This document shows, one piece after another, positions 31,840-39,757 of a DNA stretch of 41,668 nucleotides (positions are counted from its first letter, which is position 1; each line of letters opens with the position of its first letter). Under the pieces are notes generated by a model, which did no database searches, was not told the origin of the DNA, and saw nothing but the letters and a program-made list of their open reading frames with translations. Origin of the DNA: Teichococcus wenyumeiae. Its GTDB lineage: Bacteria > Pseudomonadota > Alphaproteobacteria > Acetobacterales > Acetobacteraceae. The stretch spans positions 1-41,668 of the forward strand of contig NZ_RFLX01000029.1 in the NCBI RefSeq assembly GCF_003696345.1, written 5' to 3'. The position numbers were made by a program, and so were the translations under genes.

Positions 31840-32832
31840 ATGGCTGAGAACATGCGCGCCGCCGTCGTCGAGGAGCATGACGGTCCCTTCCGCATCAAGA
31901 ACCTGCCCGTCCCCGTGGCGCGGGCGGGCGAGGTGCTGGTGCGGATTTATGCGAGTGGCGTGAACCCGCTCGACACCAAGATCCGCGCCGGCCGCGCCGA
32001 TCACGCCCGCCACCCGCTCCCTGCCGTGCTGGGCATCGATCTCGCCGGGACAGTCGAAGCCGTCGGCGCCGGCGTGTCTCAGTTTGAGGCCGGCGACGAG
32101 GTCTTTGGTATGACGGGCGGCGTCGGTGGCCATCAGGGCAGCCTGGCCGAGTTCGCGTCGGTGGATGCCGCGCTTCTCGCCCCCAAGCCCGCGCGCCTGT
32201 CGATGCGCGAGGCCGCCGCGGTGCCGCTGGTCTTCATCACCGCATGGGAGGGTTTGGTCGATCGCGCTGACGTCCAGCCTGGGCAGACCGTGCTGGTCCA
32301 GGGCGGCGCCGGAGGCGTCGGACACTTGGCCGTCCAGATCGCCAAGGCGCGCGGAGCCGAGGTCTATGCGACGGATATTGCAGAGCGTGCCGAGTTCCTG
32401 GCGGGCCTCGGCGCCACGCCGATCGACCGCGACATGCCGGTCGAGGACTATGTGGCGCACCACACCGGCGGGAAGGGCTTCGATCTCGTCTATGACACGG
32501 TGGGCGGTCCGGTGCTGGACGCGTCCTTCCGCGCGGTTGCGCGCTTCGGCCATGTGGTGAGCTCGCTCGGCTGGGGCACGCATGCGCTCGCCCCGCTATC
32601 GTTCCGTGCCGGCACCTATTCCGGCGTGTTCACGCTGCTGCCGCTCCTCACAGGTGAGGGACGCGCGCATCATGGTGAGATACTGCGCGAGGCGGCCCAA
32701 CTGGTGGAGGCTGGGCTACTGGTCCCGCAACTCGATGAACGCCGCTACACGCTCGCTGAGGTCGCCGACGCCCATGCCGCCATCGAGGAGCGGACCGCAC
32801 GCGGCAAGCTGACCATCGATCTGATCGCCTAG
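31840..32832 (+). CDS. NADP-dependent zinc-type oxidoreductase (quinone reductase-like)
   Basis: A 330-residue MDR protein. The GroES-like domain has VRIYASGVNPLDTKIRAG, LGIDLAGTVEAVG and FEAGDEVFGM. The Rossmann part has VLVQGGAGGVGHLAVQIAKA, then FDLVYDTVGGPVLDASF. Such enzymes reduce quinones or enones with NADPH. AAGGAG lies 9 nt before the ATG. It is related to, but not a copy of, the dehydrogenase at 27113. With the preceding cupin it forms a two-gene unit divergent from the LysR regulator. Confidence 0.92.
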   Translation: MAENMRAAVVEEHDGPFRIKNLPVPVARAGEVLVRIYASGVNPLDTKIRAGRADHARHPLPAVLGIDLAGTVEAVGAGVSQFEAGDEVFGMTGGVGGHQGSLAEFASVDAALLAPKPARLSMREAAAVPLVFITAWEGLVDRADVQPGQTVLVQGGAGGVGHLAVQIAKARGAEVYATDIAERAEFLAGLGATPIDRDMPVEDYVAHHTGGKGFDLVYDTVGGPVLDASFRAVARFGHVVSSLGWGTHALAPLSFRAGTYSGVFTLLPLLTGEGRAHHGEILREAAQLVEAGLLVPQLDERRYTLAEVADAHAAIEERTARGKLTIDLIA

Positions 32833-33149
32833 GTCTCACGCGGGTGTCGCGGGTTCGTGTAGCTTCGGCGCCCGCCTGAAGTTGGTGATCAGGCGATGGG
32901 AGCTAATGCGGTTTCGCATATGCTCCTCCAGCCGAAGCGTGATCTCACGCGGTCCTTCGCTGCGCTTCTCAGGAGCATCTCCCGCTCCGAGGGGCTACTC
33001 GAAATCCCCTCGTGCACGCCGGGTGGCCTCCACAACTGACCCGCGCTCCCCGCCTACTCAGTCATTCATAATCGCATGCCGAACATGCGAAGCTGACTGT
33101 GGCCCTGCAGACCCTGTGCGCCAATCTTGGCGCTTGAGGAGACCATCGC
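32833..33149. other. Intergenic region with a possible minus-strand remnant
   Basis: No intact gene is seen. On the minus strand a frame ending near 32834 reads EITLRLEEHMRNRISSHRLI then TNFRRAPKLHEPATPA, with GC-rich codons that could be the tail of a lost gene. I do not recognise the family. The right end contains GAGGAG 8 nt before the next gene's ATG. Confidence 0.35.
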
Positions 33150-33905
33150 ATGAATGGACCCATACGCGTCGGTCACATCGACCTGAGCTTCCATGCCGCT
33201 TCAGCCCACGAGGTGGAGCGGGTGCTTTCCGCTCATGGCCACGCGATCACTCGAAGCGCAGCCCCGCACGAGGAGATGTTCCGCCGCCTCGGCTGTGGCG
33301 AGGTGGACTTGCTTGTCTCAGCTTGGCTACCCGCAAGTCACGGCGCTTACCTTGCACCCATCGAGGGGGATGTCCGCGAGCTTGCAACTATCTACGAGCC
33401 CTACTGCATCTGGGGAGTGCCCGACTATGTTCCCGAGGGGGCCGTAGCCGAAATCGCCGACCTCCTCAGCCCATCGGTCCTCGATCGTATGGAGCGGCTG
33501 ATCCAGGGCATTAATCCGGGAGCGGGCATCAGCCGCTTTTCACAGGCGATCGTGGACCAATACGGGTTGGCGGCGGCAGGCTATGAATTCCGCACCGGTA
33601 CAGAGGGTGCCTGTTTCCGGCGGTTCATACAGGCGGTCGAGGTGAAGCGCTGGATCGTTATCCCGCTCTGGCATCCACAATGGTTGCACGCTCGCTACCG
33701 GATACGCGCTCTTCGTGAACCCAGAGGTCTTTTGGGCGGACAGGATCGGGCCACGGTGCTCGTTCGTCGGGACGCCGAGCACCGCATTGGTGAAGCCGCC
33801 CTTGAAGCGCTGTCGCGGCTCCACCTTGGCAACGAACGGGTCAGCCAGCTTGACGACGATCTTCAGCACGGCTCGACCGCGCCGCACCCGCAGACGGCAG
33901 CATGA
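33150..33905 (+). CDS. OpuAC-like substrate-binding domain protein without signal peptide
   Basis: A 251-residue protein resembling the substrate-binding domain of glycine betaine/proline ABC transporters (OpuAC): IRVGHIDLSFHAASAHEVER, VDLLVSAWLPASHGAYLAP, CIWGVPDYVPEGAVAEIADL, FSQAIVDQYGLAAAGYEF and PLWHPQWLHARYRIRALREP. No signal peptide or lipobox precedes it, and no permease or ATPase gene is next to it. It may therefore be a cytoplasmic ligand binder or belong to a stand-alone subfamily. A GAGGAG ribosome site supports the start. Its stop overlaps the RidA start by ATGA, so the two are translationally coupled. Confidence 0.82.
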   Translation: MNGPIRVGHIDLSFHAASAHEVERVLSAHGHAITRSAAPHEEMFRRLGCGEVDLLVSAWLPASHGAYLAPIEGDVRELATIYEPYCIWGVPDYVPEGAVAEIADLLSPSVLDRMERLIQGINPGAGISRFSQAIVDQYGLAAAGYEFRTGTEGACFRRFIQAVEVKRWIVIPLWHPQWLHARYRIRALREPRGLLGGQDRATVLVRRDAEHRIGEAALEALSRLHLGNERVSQLDDDLQHGSTAPHPQTAA

Positions 33906-34399
33906 ACCATTTAAGCGCCATATCTCCCGGCACGGTGGAACGCGAACTCGCTGCGCTCGGCCTAACGTTACCCGAGGCGCCGCCGGCAGTCGCGGACTAC
34001 GAGCCCTTCTCGATCGTGGGCACCATGGTCTACACCTCCGGCCAGCTTCCTTGGGCCCCGGATGGTAGGCTCGCCTACCGCGGGAAGATCGGGCAGGAAC
34101 TCACCTTGGAGCAGGGTTATGCCGCGTGCCAGCTGTCCGCGCTGTTCGGGCTCGCTCAGGTTGCGAAGGCGGCAGGATCGCCGGACAGGATCGTGCGGCT
34201 GGTGCGCGTCGAGGGCGTGTTGAACGTCGCGCCCGGCTTCATCGAGACGCCCCGGGTACTGGACGGCGCCTCTCATCTGTTCAACCGGGTGCTTGGAGAT
34301 CGAGGTCGCCATTCCCGCGTCATCGCGACCAACCCCGAGCTACCGCTGGATTGTGCTTGTCTCGTCTACCTCTGGGCGGAGATACTGCCATGCCACTGA
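33902..34399 (+). CDS. RidA-family protein
   Basis: A 165-residue RidA/YjgF family protein of the longer type. Segments are MVYTSGQLPWAPDGRLAYRG, GYAACQLSALFGLAQVAKAA, RIVRLVRVEGVLNVAPGFIE, HLFNRVLGDRGRHSRVIATN and PELPLDCACLVYLWAEI. The classic deaminase arginine of RidA (in the R-x-A region) is replaced here by HSRV, a feature of many longer homologues, so reactivity with imines is uncertain. The ATG overlaps the stop of the OpuAC-like gene, and its own end overlaps the next start by 10 bases, so these three genes are one coupled operon. Confidence 0.9.
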   Translation: MNHLSAISPGTVERELAALGLTLPEAPPAVADYEPFSIVGTMVYTSGQLPWAPDGRLAYRGKIGQELTLEQGYAACQLSALFGLAQVAKAAGSPDRIVRLVRVEGVLNVAPGFIETPRVLDGASHLFNRVLGDRGRHSRVIATNPELPLDCACLVYLWAEILPCH

Positions 34400-34803
34400 C
34401 TGCTGTGAAGGTGCACGGGTTCGCCGACGCGCCGGATGACTGGACTAAGGAAGCGCTTCGAGAACTCGAGGCGAACCAAGATAACGGTCGTGTCGGCCAG
34501 CAGCTTGTGTCGGAAACGCCGCTCGTGCGGGTCTGGATGATCAACTTGGAGCCGGGGGAGCGTCTCCCGTTTCACCGGCATGTCCTCAACTACTTCTGGA
34601 CGGCACTGCTACCCGGCCGAGCGCGATCGCGTTACGGCGACGGCAGTGTCCGGCTGTATGAATATGAGCGTGGTGAGACCCTTCACCTGCACTTTCCCGG
34701 CGGATCGTCGATGGCGCATGACCTGACCAATATTGGCGACACTCCAATCGCATTCGTGACGGTCGAGTTTCTGGACAGCCCCAATCGGCCTCTGGGGCTC
34801 TGA
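34390..34803 (+). CDS. Cupin-fold protein
   Basis: A 137-residue small cupin-like protein. The core is VRVWMINLEPGERLPFHRHV with FHRH metal ligands and a later strand FPGGSSMAHDLTNIGDTPIA. The fold suggests a metal-dependent isomerase or dioxygenase, or a ligand-binding role, but nothing narrower can be claimed. The start ATG lies inside the last codons of the RidA gene, and the next gene starts 14 bp later. Open frame in another register (34126-34803) is only a longer reading of the same stop and was not used. Confidence 0.75.
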   Translation: MPLTAVKVHGFADAPDDWTKEALRELEANQDNGRVGQQLVSETPLVRVWMINLEPGERLPFHRHVLNYFWTALLPGRARSRYGDGSVRLYEYERGETLHLHFPGGSSMAHDLTNIGDTPIAFVTVEFLDSPNRPLGL

Positions 34804-34817
34804 TATTCCCGAGATGG

Positions 34818-35771
34818 ATGAAGTTCGTAGCCACACGAGACGAGAGCCCGGAGGTTCAGGTGATCAACCAGGAAGCGGTAGAGCTGCGGAGTGTCCACAC
34901 GAACTCGCTCGAGCTGGCAGTGGAGATGGCGGGGCCGGCGAACGGGCCGGCGGTTCTCCTGCTGCATGGCTGGCCTGACAGCCCGCGAACGTGGGATCGG
35001 ATGCTGCCCACCTTGCACATGAACGGCTTCCGCACCTTCGCTCCATATCTGCGCGGCTGCGGGCCGACCCGTTTCCGCAGCGAGGCCATGATGCGATCAG
35101 GCCAGCTGTCGGCACTCGGCCGGGACGTACTCGAGGCTGCCGACGCGCTCGGACTTGAGCGTTTCTCGGTCGTTGGTCACGACTGGGGTGCGCGAGCGGC
35201 CTACATAGCAGCCAACCTAGCGCCGGAGCGCATCGACTGCTGTGCCGCCATGTCGGTGGGGTGGGGCACCAATGGGCCGGACCAGCCGCTCTCCCTATTG
35301 CAGGCGCAGAACTACTGGTACCACTGGCTCATGGCGCTTCCACGCGGTGAAGCCATGGTCCGCGCGGAACGGGTCACGCTCACGCGCTACATTTGGGACA
35401 TCTGGAACCCCGGTTGGACCGTCGCTGACGCGGAATTCGCCGCGACGGCAGCATCGTTCGACAACCCCGACTGGGCCGATGTGGTGCTCCACTCATATCG
35501 TGTGCGCTGGGGGCTGGCCGACGAGGACCCCAGCTGCCGCGACATTGAGCGACAGCTCGCCGAAACACCGACGATCCGGGTGCCAACGCTTGTACTGCAT
35601 GGCAAGAGTGACCCCTGCAACGCCCCATCGACATCCGAGGGTAAGGAGGGGCTGTTCGGCGGACCTTATGGCCGGGTCGCGCTTCCAGGTCTGGGTCACT
35701 TCCCCCACCGTCAGGCTCCTGAACTCGTTCTCGCGCACTTGGTGCCGCTCCTCCACAAGTGGGCCTCCTAA
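34818..35771 (+). CDS. Alpha/beta hydrolase, epoxide hydrolase/haloalkane dehalogenase-like
   Basis: A 317-residue hydrolase. The oxyanion motif HGWPDSPRTWDRMLPTL is followed by the nucleophile elbow VVGHDWGARAAYIAANLAPE with Asp122 as nucleophile. A helical cap domain (about 145-230) precedes VPTLVLHGKSDPC and the catalytic histidine 294 in LPGLGHFPHRQAPE. The GHDWG nucleophile and HGWP motif indicate epoxide hydrolase or dehalogenase chemistry rather than a serine esterase. It is the last gene of the OpuAC-like/RidA/cupin operon. A residue acting as cap tyrosine, which would favour epoxide hydrolase, could not be fixed by eye. Confidence 0.9.
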   Translation: MKFVATRDESPEVQVINQEAVELRSVHTNSLELAVEMAGPANGPAVLLLHGWPDSPRTWDRMLPTLHMNGFRTFAPYLRGCGPTRFRSEAMMRSGQLSALGRDVLEAADALGLERFSVVGHDWGARAAYIAANLAPERIDCCAAMSVGWGTNGPDQPLSLLQAQNYWYHWLMALPRGEAMVRAERVTLTRYIWDIWNPGWTVADAEFAATAASFDNPDWADVVLHSYRVRWGLADEDPSCRDIERQLAETPTIRVPTLVLHGKSDPCNAPSTSEGKEGLFGGPYGRVALPGLGHFPHRQAPELVLAHLVPLLHKWAS

Positions 35772-36207
35772 GCCGTCGAGAAACCGATGGTGGATGGATA
35801 GCTCTCGACCAAGCCGTAGCGCCAACGGCCCGGGCGGGCGATAAGAGGTGGAGCATGGCGGTATCCAACGGTTCTATAGTAGTACGAACGGCGACACGTA
35901 TCGGGGCCGGCCTAACCCACCGGGTCTGTATCTTCGTCATCCTGATACGGCATCATCAGGACACGCACCCGGCTTGGCTTCTTGGTCATTTTATTCTTCT
36001 TTGATTGGAGGATTTCTGATGCAGTCCAGACCTTGCCAGTTCGCTTAGGCGCCGGATCGTGCCAACGCTGAAGGATAAGGGGAGCACGTCAACGAGTTTT
36101 GAGAAAAGATCGGCCGGCCATACCGGCCGCTCCACTGTGCGGTAAGCGGCGTTGATGCTTCAACAGCTAAGCGACCGATCAGTACAAGCCAGCTTGCAGG
36201 TGCAACT
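35772..36207. other. Gene-poor region upstream of the SnoaL-like gene
   Basis: I see no supported gene. The stretch includes an AT-richer area near 35985-36020 (CATTTTATTCTTCTTTGATTG), which may include promoter elements. Short open frames across it look arbitrary and no IS terminal repeat was recognised. Confidence 0.5.
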
Positions 36208-36672
36208 ATGTCTCGACCGCCATTTCCTCCCTTCTCCTCTGAAACAGCGGCGCAGAAAGCCCGTATGGCTGAAGATGCCTGGAACAGCCGCCACGCGGAG
36301 AAGGTGTCGCTGGCTTACACGCCCGATAGCATTTGGAGGAACCGGAGTGAGTTCCTGTCCGGCCGAGACGCGATCGTTGCCTTCCTGACGCGCAAATGGA
36401 CGAAGGAGCTGGACTACCGCCTTCTAAAGGAGGTCTGGGCGCACGCCGGCAACCGGATCGCAGTGCGGTTCGCTTACGAGTGGCGCGACGCTAGCGGCGG
36501 GTGGTTTCGATCCTACGGCAACGAGAACTGGGAGTTCGATGACGCCGGGCTGATGGCACTGCGCATCGCCTCCATCAACGACCTTCCGATCGCGGAGAGC
36601 GAGCGCAAATTTCACTGGCCGCTCGGCCGTCGTCCGGACGATCACCCCTCGCTCAGCGATCTCGGCCTCTGA
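36208..36672 (+). CDS. SnoaL-like / DUF1348 NTF2-fold protein
   Basis: A 154-residue NTF2-fold protein of the DUF1348 group. Family features are [80 protein letters not shown] and [20 protein letters not shown], ending [18 protein letters not shown]. Members are small intracellular proteins, often annotated as nuclear transport factor 2 family, of unknown catalytic role. The TetR-family fragment that follows directly is the common neighbour of such genes, which would make it the regulator, though it is now truncated. ATG 36208 has AGGTG upstream. Confidence 0.88.
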   Translation: MSRPPFPPFSSETAAQKARMAEDAWNSRHAEKVSLAYTPDSIWRNRSEFLSGRDAIVAFLTRKWTKELDYRLLKEVWAHAGNRIAVRFAYEWRDASGGWFRSYGNENWEFDDAGLMALRIASINDLPIAESERKFHWPLGRRPDDHPSLSDLGL

Positions 36673-36679
36673 ACGCGAG

Positions 36680-36884
36680 GCGTGCCCTTACTGATCGTGC
36701 TGACGCCCTGCCATCTCTGGCGGAGGCGTTTCGCGAGCCTGGCTTCGAGGGTGCGAGCTTGTCGATCCTTTCCAAGGCGACCGGGCTCCGTGAGGGCAGC
36801 CTCTACAACTTCTTTCCCGGCGGGAAGGAGGAAATGATGGAGGCCGTCGTCGCGGACATTGACCAGTGTGTTGATTGCCACTGA
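36680..36884 (+). pseudogene. TetR-family regulator N-terminal fragment cut by ISL3
   Basis: A frame with no clean start codon reads RADALPSLAEAFREPGFEGA then SLSILSKATGLREGSLYNFF and PGGKEEMMEAVVADIDQC. This is the TetR helix-turn-helix domain, the subtype with the GSLYNFFPGGKEEMM motif. It stops at CVDCH, where the ISL3 end TGTTGATTGCC begins at 36869. The ligand-binding domain is lost. It lies just after the SnoaL-like gene in the same orientation. Confidence 0.78.
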
Positions 36885-37010
36885 GACCTGGGATCTCCCG
36901 CATTTCCCGTGCTGCTGGGGTGGCAGGCACAGCGCCTGAGGCACAGGTTGTTCCTCGCTGTTAAGGCTTGCCTATGCTCAAGTATCTGCTGTCCCTGATC
37001 ACGTCGGGCT
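36869..37010 (+). mobile_element. ISL3-family 5' fragment
   Basis: The end TGTTGATTGCCACTGAGACC is followed by the ISL3 leader and a transposase start (ATG at 36974: MLKYLLSLI), mirroring the 39465-39579 end of the full ISL3 copy. The transposase continues only about ten codons before sequence becomes that of the YecA-type gene region. Confidence 0.72.
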
Positions 37011-37027
37011 TCGGCTCGCGCTGGGGA

Positions 37028-37693
37028 TCAGCCTTTGCCACAGCAGAACTTGAACTTGCGGCCTGAGCCACAGGGACAAGGTGCGTTGCGCCCGATTTTC
37101 GGAACGCGGCCATAGGTGCGCCTGGCTTTCCAGAACTGGGTGATGGCGGCAATGCAGGGGGCAATCATATCCGGCGCTTCGACAAGCAACGCGTCGAGAC
37201 GTTCATCATCAATTTCGAGATCAAGATTGTCTGGATCCTGCGCCAGGATGAGGATCGGCATCATCAGCGGGCTGGCGTCCCGGTGGCTGAACAGCGGATC
37301 CCAGGCGGCGGGTCGGAGGCTGATGGCTTCCAGGAACCCTTTGGCCCAGAAGTCGGCGATCACCTCTCCTGCGGTGTCCGTCAGGAACAGCGGCTCGAGG
37401 GGGCCTGCCTCATCCCGCAGCGTGTGGATGATCCCGTTGTAGCGCGCCATGATGGCCCCGAGCACGGTCTCCGCCTCGGCAGCGTCCGCGAACACCGGCT
37501 CCTCGCCTCCCCAGATGACAGGCAGCCATTCGCTGGGCATGATCATGTGCGGGCCGGCCACAATGCCGGTCAGGAACCCATCGAGTTCCGACAAGCCCAT
37601 CGCATCCTCAGGCGCATGATCCGAGTTGAGCCAGGCCTCAAGCAGGTCGAGCTGCGGCGACCCGGTCCCCGACGGCGGCGGCGCTTCTGCCAT
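37028..37693 (-). CDS. YecA/UPF0149-family protein with C-terminal SEC-C zinc motif
   Basis: A 221-residue UPF0149 protein. The helical domain shows [37 protein letters not shown] and [22 protein letters not shown]-terminal SEC-C zinc-binding tail ([18 protein letters not shown]) is the same motif found at the SecA C-terminus, which binds Zn and sometimes SecB or ribosomes. The function is not settled; E. coli YecA associates with ribosomes and metal. The 3' end lies 18 bp from the ISL3 fragment at 36869-37010, and the 5' end lies upstream of the full ISL3 element, so this small gene is an island between ISL3 copies. Confidence 0.9.
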   Translation of the reverse strand: MAEAPPPSGTGSPQLDLLEAWLNSDHAPEDAMGLSELDGFLTGIVAGPHMIMPSEWLPVIWGGEEPVFADAAEAETVLGAIMARYNGIIHTLRDEAGPLEPLFLTDTAGEVIADFWAKGFLEAISLRPAAWDPLFSHRDASPLMMPILILAQDPDNLDLEIDDERLDALLVEAPDMIAPCIAAITQFWKARRTYGRVPKIGRNAPCPCGSGRKFKFCCGKG

Positions 37694-37722
37694 GGCTCCC
37701 CTCCGGTGTCTGCAGGCACAGC

Positions 37723-39477
37723 CTATTCCTGACGCGCAGGCGGGTCACGGACGAAGGTTCCAGGACAGCAGATCGCGCTCCGGCTGTCGGGACGGCTTGG
37801 CAAGGCGTTCAGCCGGGCGTGTTGATGGCCGTTGGGAATTGGGCTCTCCCGCATATCTTGTTCCGCTGGATGAGGGTCATGCGCCTGGAGGGCGCGGGCA
37901 CGGAGGAGTGCAAAGCCCGCGCGGCCGTACATGGTGCGCTTGATCATCTTGAGCCGGTTGATCTGGCCCTCGACAGGGCTGGTACTCCAGGGCAACTCGA
38001 GTGCGGCTTGCACAGCCGCGATGTCTTTGCGCAACTCGGCGACAAAGCTCGCGAGAGGGGTGGCAACGGCCTCGTCCGATACCGCATTGAGCCTGTCGTC
38101 GCTCTGCCGCCGCAGCAGGCGGGCGATGCGCTTCGCGACAGCCACTGTTGCTTGCAGCACGGGTACTTCGCCCAGCAGGCGCATGACGAAGGCGCGGTCC
38201 AGTTCAGTGGGTATTTCGCCGTTCGCCATCAGCAAGCGCGTGGCGCGGCGAGGCGTGGGTGGCCGCCAGGTAGGATCTCCGGTTAGTGCAGGGCGTGGGC
38301 ATGCGACGGGCTCGGTCCTGCGTCTCTCGGTGGCCCAGGCCCTGACCACCGAGGGGCGACCTGCAAAGCCACTGCGCACCAGTTCCCGCCACAGCCGGGC
38401 AGCGTTATGGCAACCCTCGGTCCAGCGCCGCTCCAGAACGGCGCGATGGCGATCCAGGATGCTGCCGCGCCGCGGCATAGGCCAGCTTGGGGCAGCTCCA
38501 GCCCGCAGCCAGCGATGCAGCGTCTTGCGATCGGCACCGAGCTGGCGGGCCACCTGACTGATGGAAGTGCCCGCCGCGTGCAGGCGGGCGGCCTCCTTGT
38601 AGCGTGCCTGCCGTCAAGGATGTCTCGCCTCCTGGCATTGCCGGGCTGCTGAGGGCATGGCCGGGACGGCAACATCGGCCGCCACGTCCTTGCCGATCTG
38701 CCGGATCACAGCATGATGGCGCTCCACCACCGCCTCGACGGCACCGCCAAGGTTGCGGAGCAGGTGCCAGCGGTCGGCGACCTGCACCGCATCGGGCGCG
38801 CCCTGGCGAGCACCGTCGGCATAGGCGCAGGCCCGATCACGGGCGACGATCGTGATGCCAGGATGCCGCCGCAGCCAGTCCCTCAGCGTCTCCGCCTGCC
38901 GGTCTGGCAGGAGATCGAGCACCCGGTTCCGCTCCAGATCAACGAGAATGCTGCCGTACCGACGGCCGCGGCGCCAGGCCCAGTCATCGACCCCGAGCAC
39001 CCGCGGCGGTGGACTGGGCTCCGAGGACGGGTTCTGCCGGCGAGGCATGCGGAGCAACGTGTCTGCGCTGATGGGAACAGCCAGTCGCATCGCGAGGCGC
39101 GCGCCGGCTTCGCCGCCCAGGGCCAGACCAAGGTGCCGCTGGAGATCGTCCAGCCGGCGGGTGCGGCGTGCCGCAACGGCCGCACCTTCGACCAGGCGCT
39201 CGGCAAAGGTTTGACGCTGACAAGCTGGGTTCTGGCATCGCAGCCTGCGCGCCTGGATCTGCAGGGTCACCGGGCGGCCCTGCCAAGGCAGATCCTGCAG
39301 GTGGCGCTCATGCCGGCTGTGCACCACCGTTGACGGGGCGCCGCAGTCTGGGCAGGCCGCCTTGCCGTCGCGAGAGGCGGCCACGATGACGAGGCCGCCC
39401 GGCGCCGGCAGGATCTGCCGGACCAGCAGCCCCTCCGGGATCAGGGGCAGCAGATGCTTGAGCATGACAGATCTCAA
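37723..39477 (-). pseudogene. ISL3 transposase interrupted by an in-frame TGA
   Basis: The minus-strand frame encodes a full-length ISL3 (IS204/IS1001-type) transposase apart from one stop. N-terminal zinc-binding [19 protein letters not shown] precedes [40 protein letters not shown] and [15 protein letters not shown] at 38614-38616 follows EARHP, then RQARYKEAARLHAAGTSISQ continues in the same frame. The C-terminal part includes ELPWSTSPVEGQINRLKMIK and RAGFALLRARALQA. CGA to TGA would explain the stop. The frame then reads through the terminal repeat to 37723, so the usual stop has also been lost. ATG 39465 is an alternative start. Confidence 0.85.
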
Positions 39478-39579
39478 GAGTGAGGGACAACCAGTGCCTC
39501 ATCTGCGTCCCCGACGCTGCACCTGCCATCCAGCAGCACGGAAAGTGCGGGAATTCCCGGCTCTCAGTGGCAATCAACA
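37820..39579 (-). mobile_element. ISL3-family insertion sequence, nearly complete
   Basis: A 1760-bp element. Its ends are TGTTGATGGCC at 37820 and, reading in from the other side, TGTTGATTGCC from 39579; the outer ~45 bp match imperfectly, with CTCCCGCA-type inner blocks. It carries one transposase frame on the minus strand. It sits directly against an IS256 fragment, but the far flank at 37819 does not continue that fragment, so a rearrangement or partial deletion has occurred. Confidence 0.82.
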
Positions 39580-39757
39580 CGACGAGCTTCACGCCTCGCA
39601 AACCGCGGCGGGTCAGGGAACGCAGAAACTCGAGCCAGAAGGCTTCCGCCTCCGAGGCCCCCACCGCCATGCCCAGCACCTCGCGGCGGCCATCCGTGTT
39701 GACGCCCAACGCGATGGTCACCGCGACCGATACGACGCGTCCCGCCTCCCGGACCTC
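39580..39757 (-). pseudogene. IS256-family transposase fragment, core region
   Basis: About 59 residues of an IS256/Mutator transposase: EVREAGRVVSVAVTIALGVN, TDGRREVLGMAVGASEAEAF and WLEFLRSLTRRGLRGVKLVV. The segment is the core between the first catalytic aspartate and the next. It stops at the ISL3 end (39579) and starts exactly at the stop codon of the LLM oxidoreductase. The longer frame that continues to 39883 is the overlapping oxidoreductase read in another frame and is not part of it. Confidence 0.8.

Noticed and set aside
25579-39757. The two IS256 fragments as halves of a single element
   Set aside because: They belong to different IS256 subgroups by sequence style, so they are not parts of one transposase.
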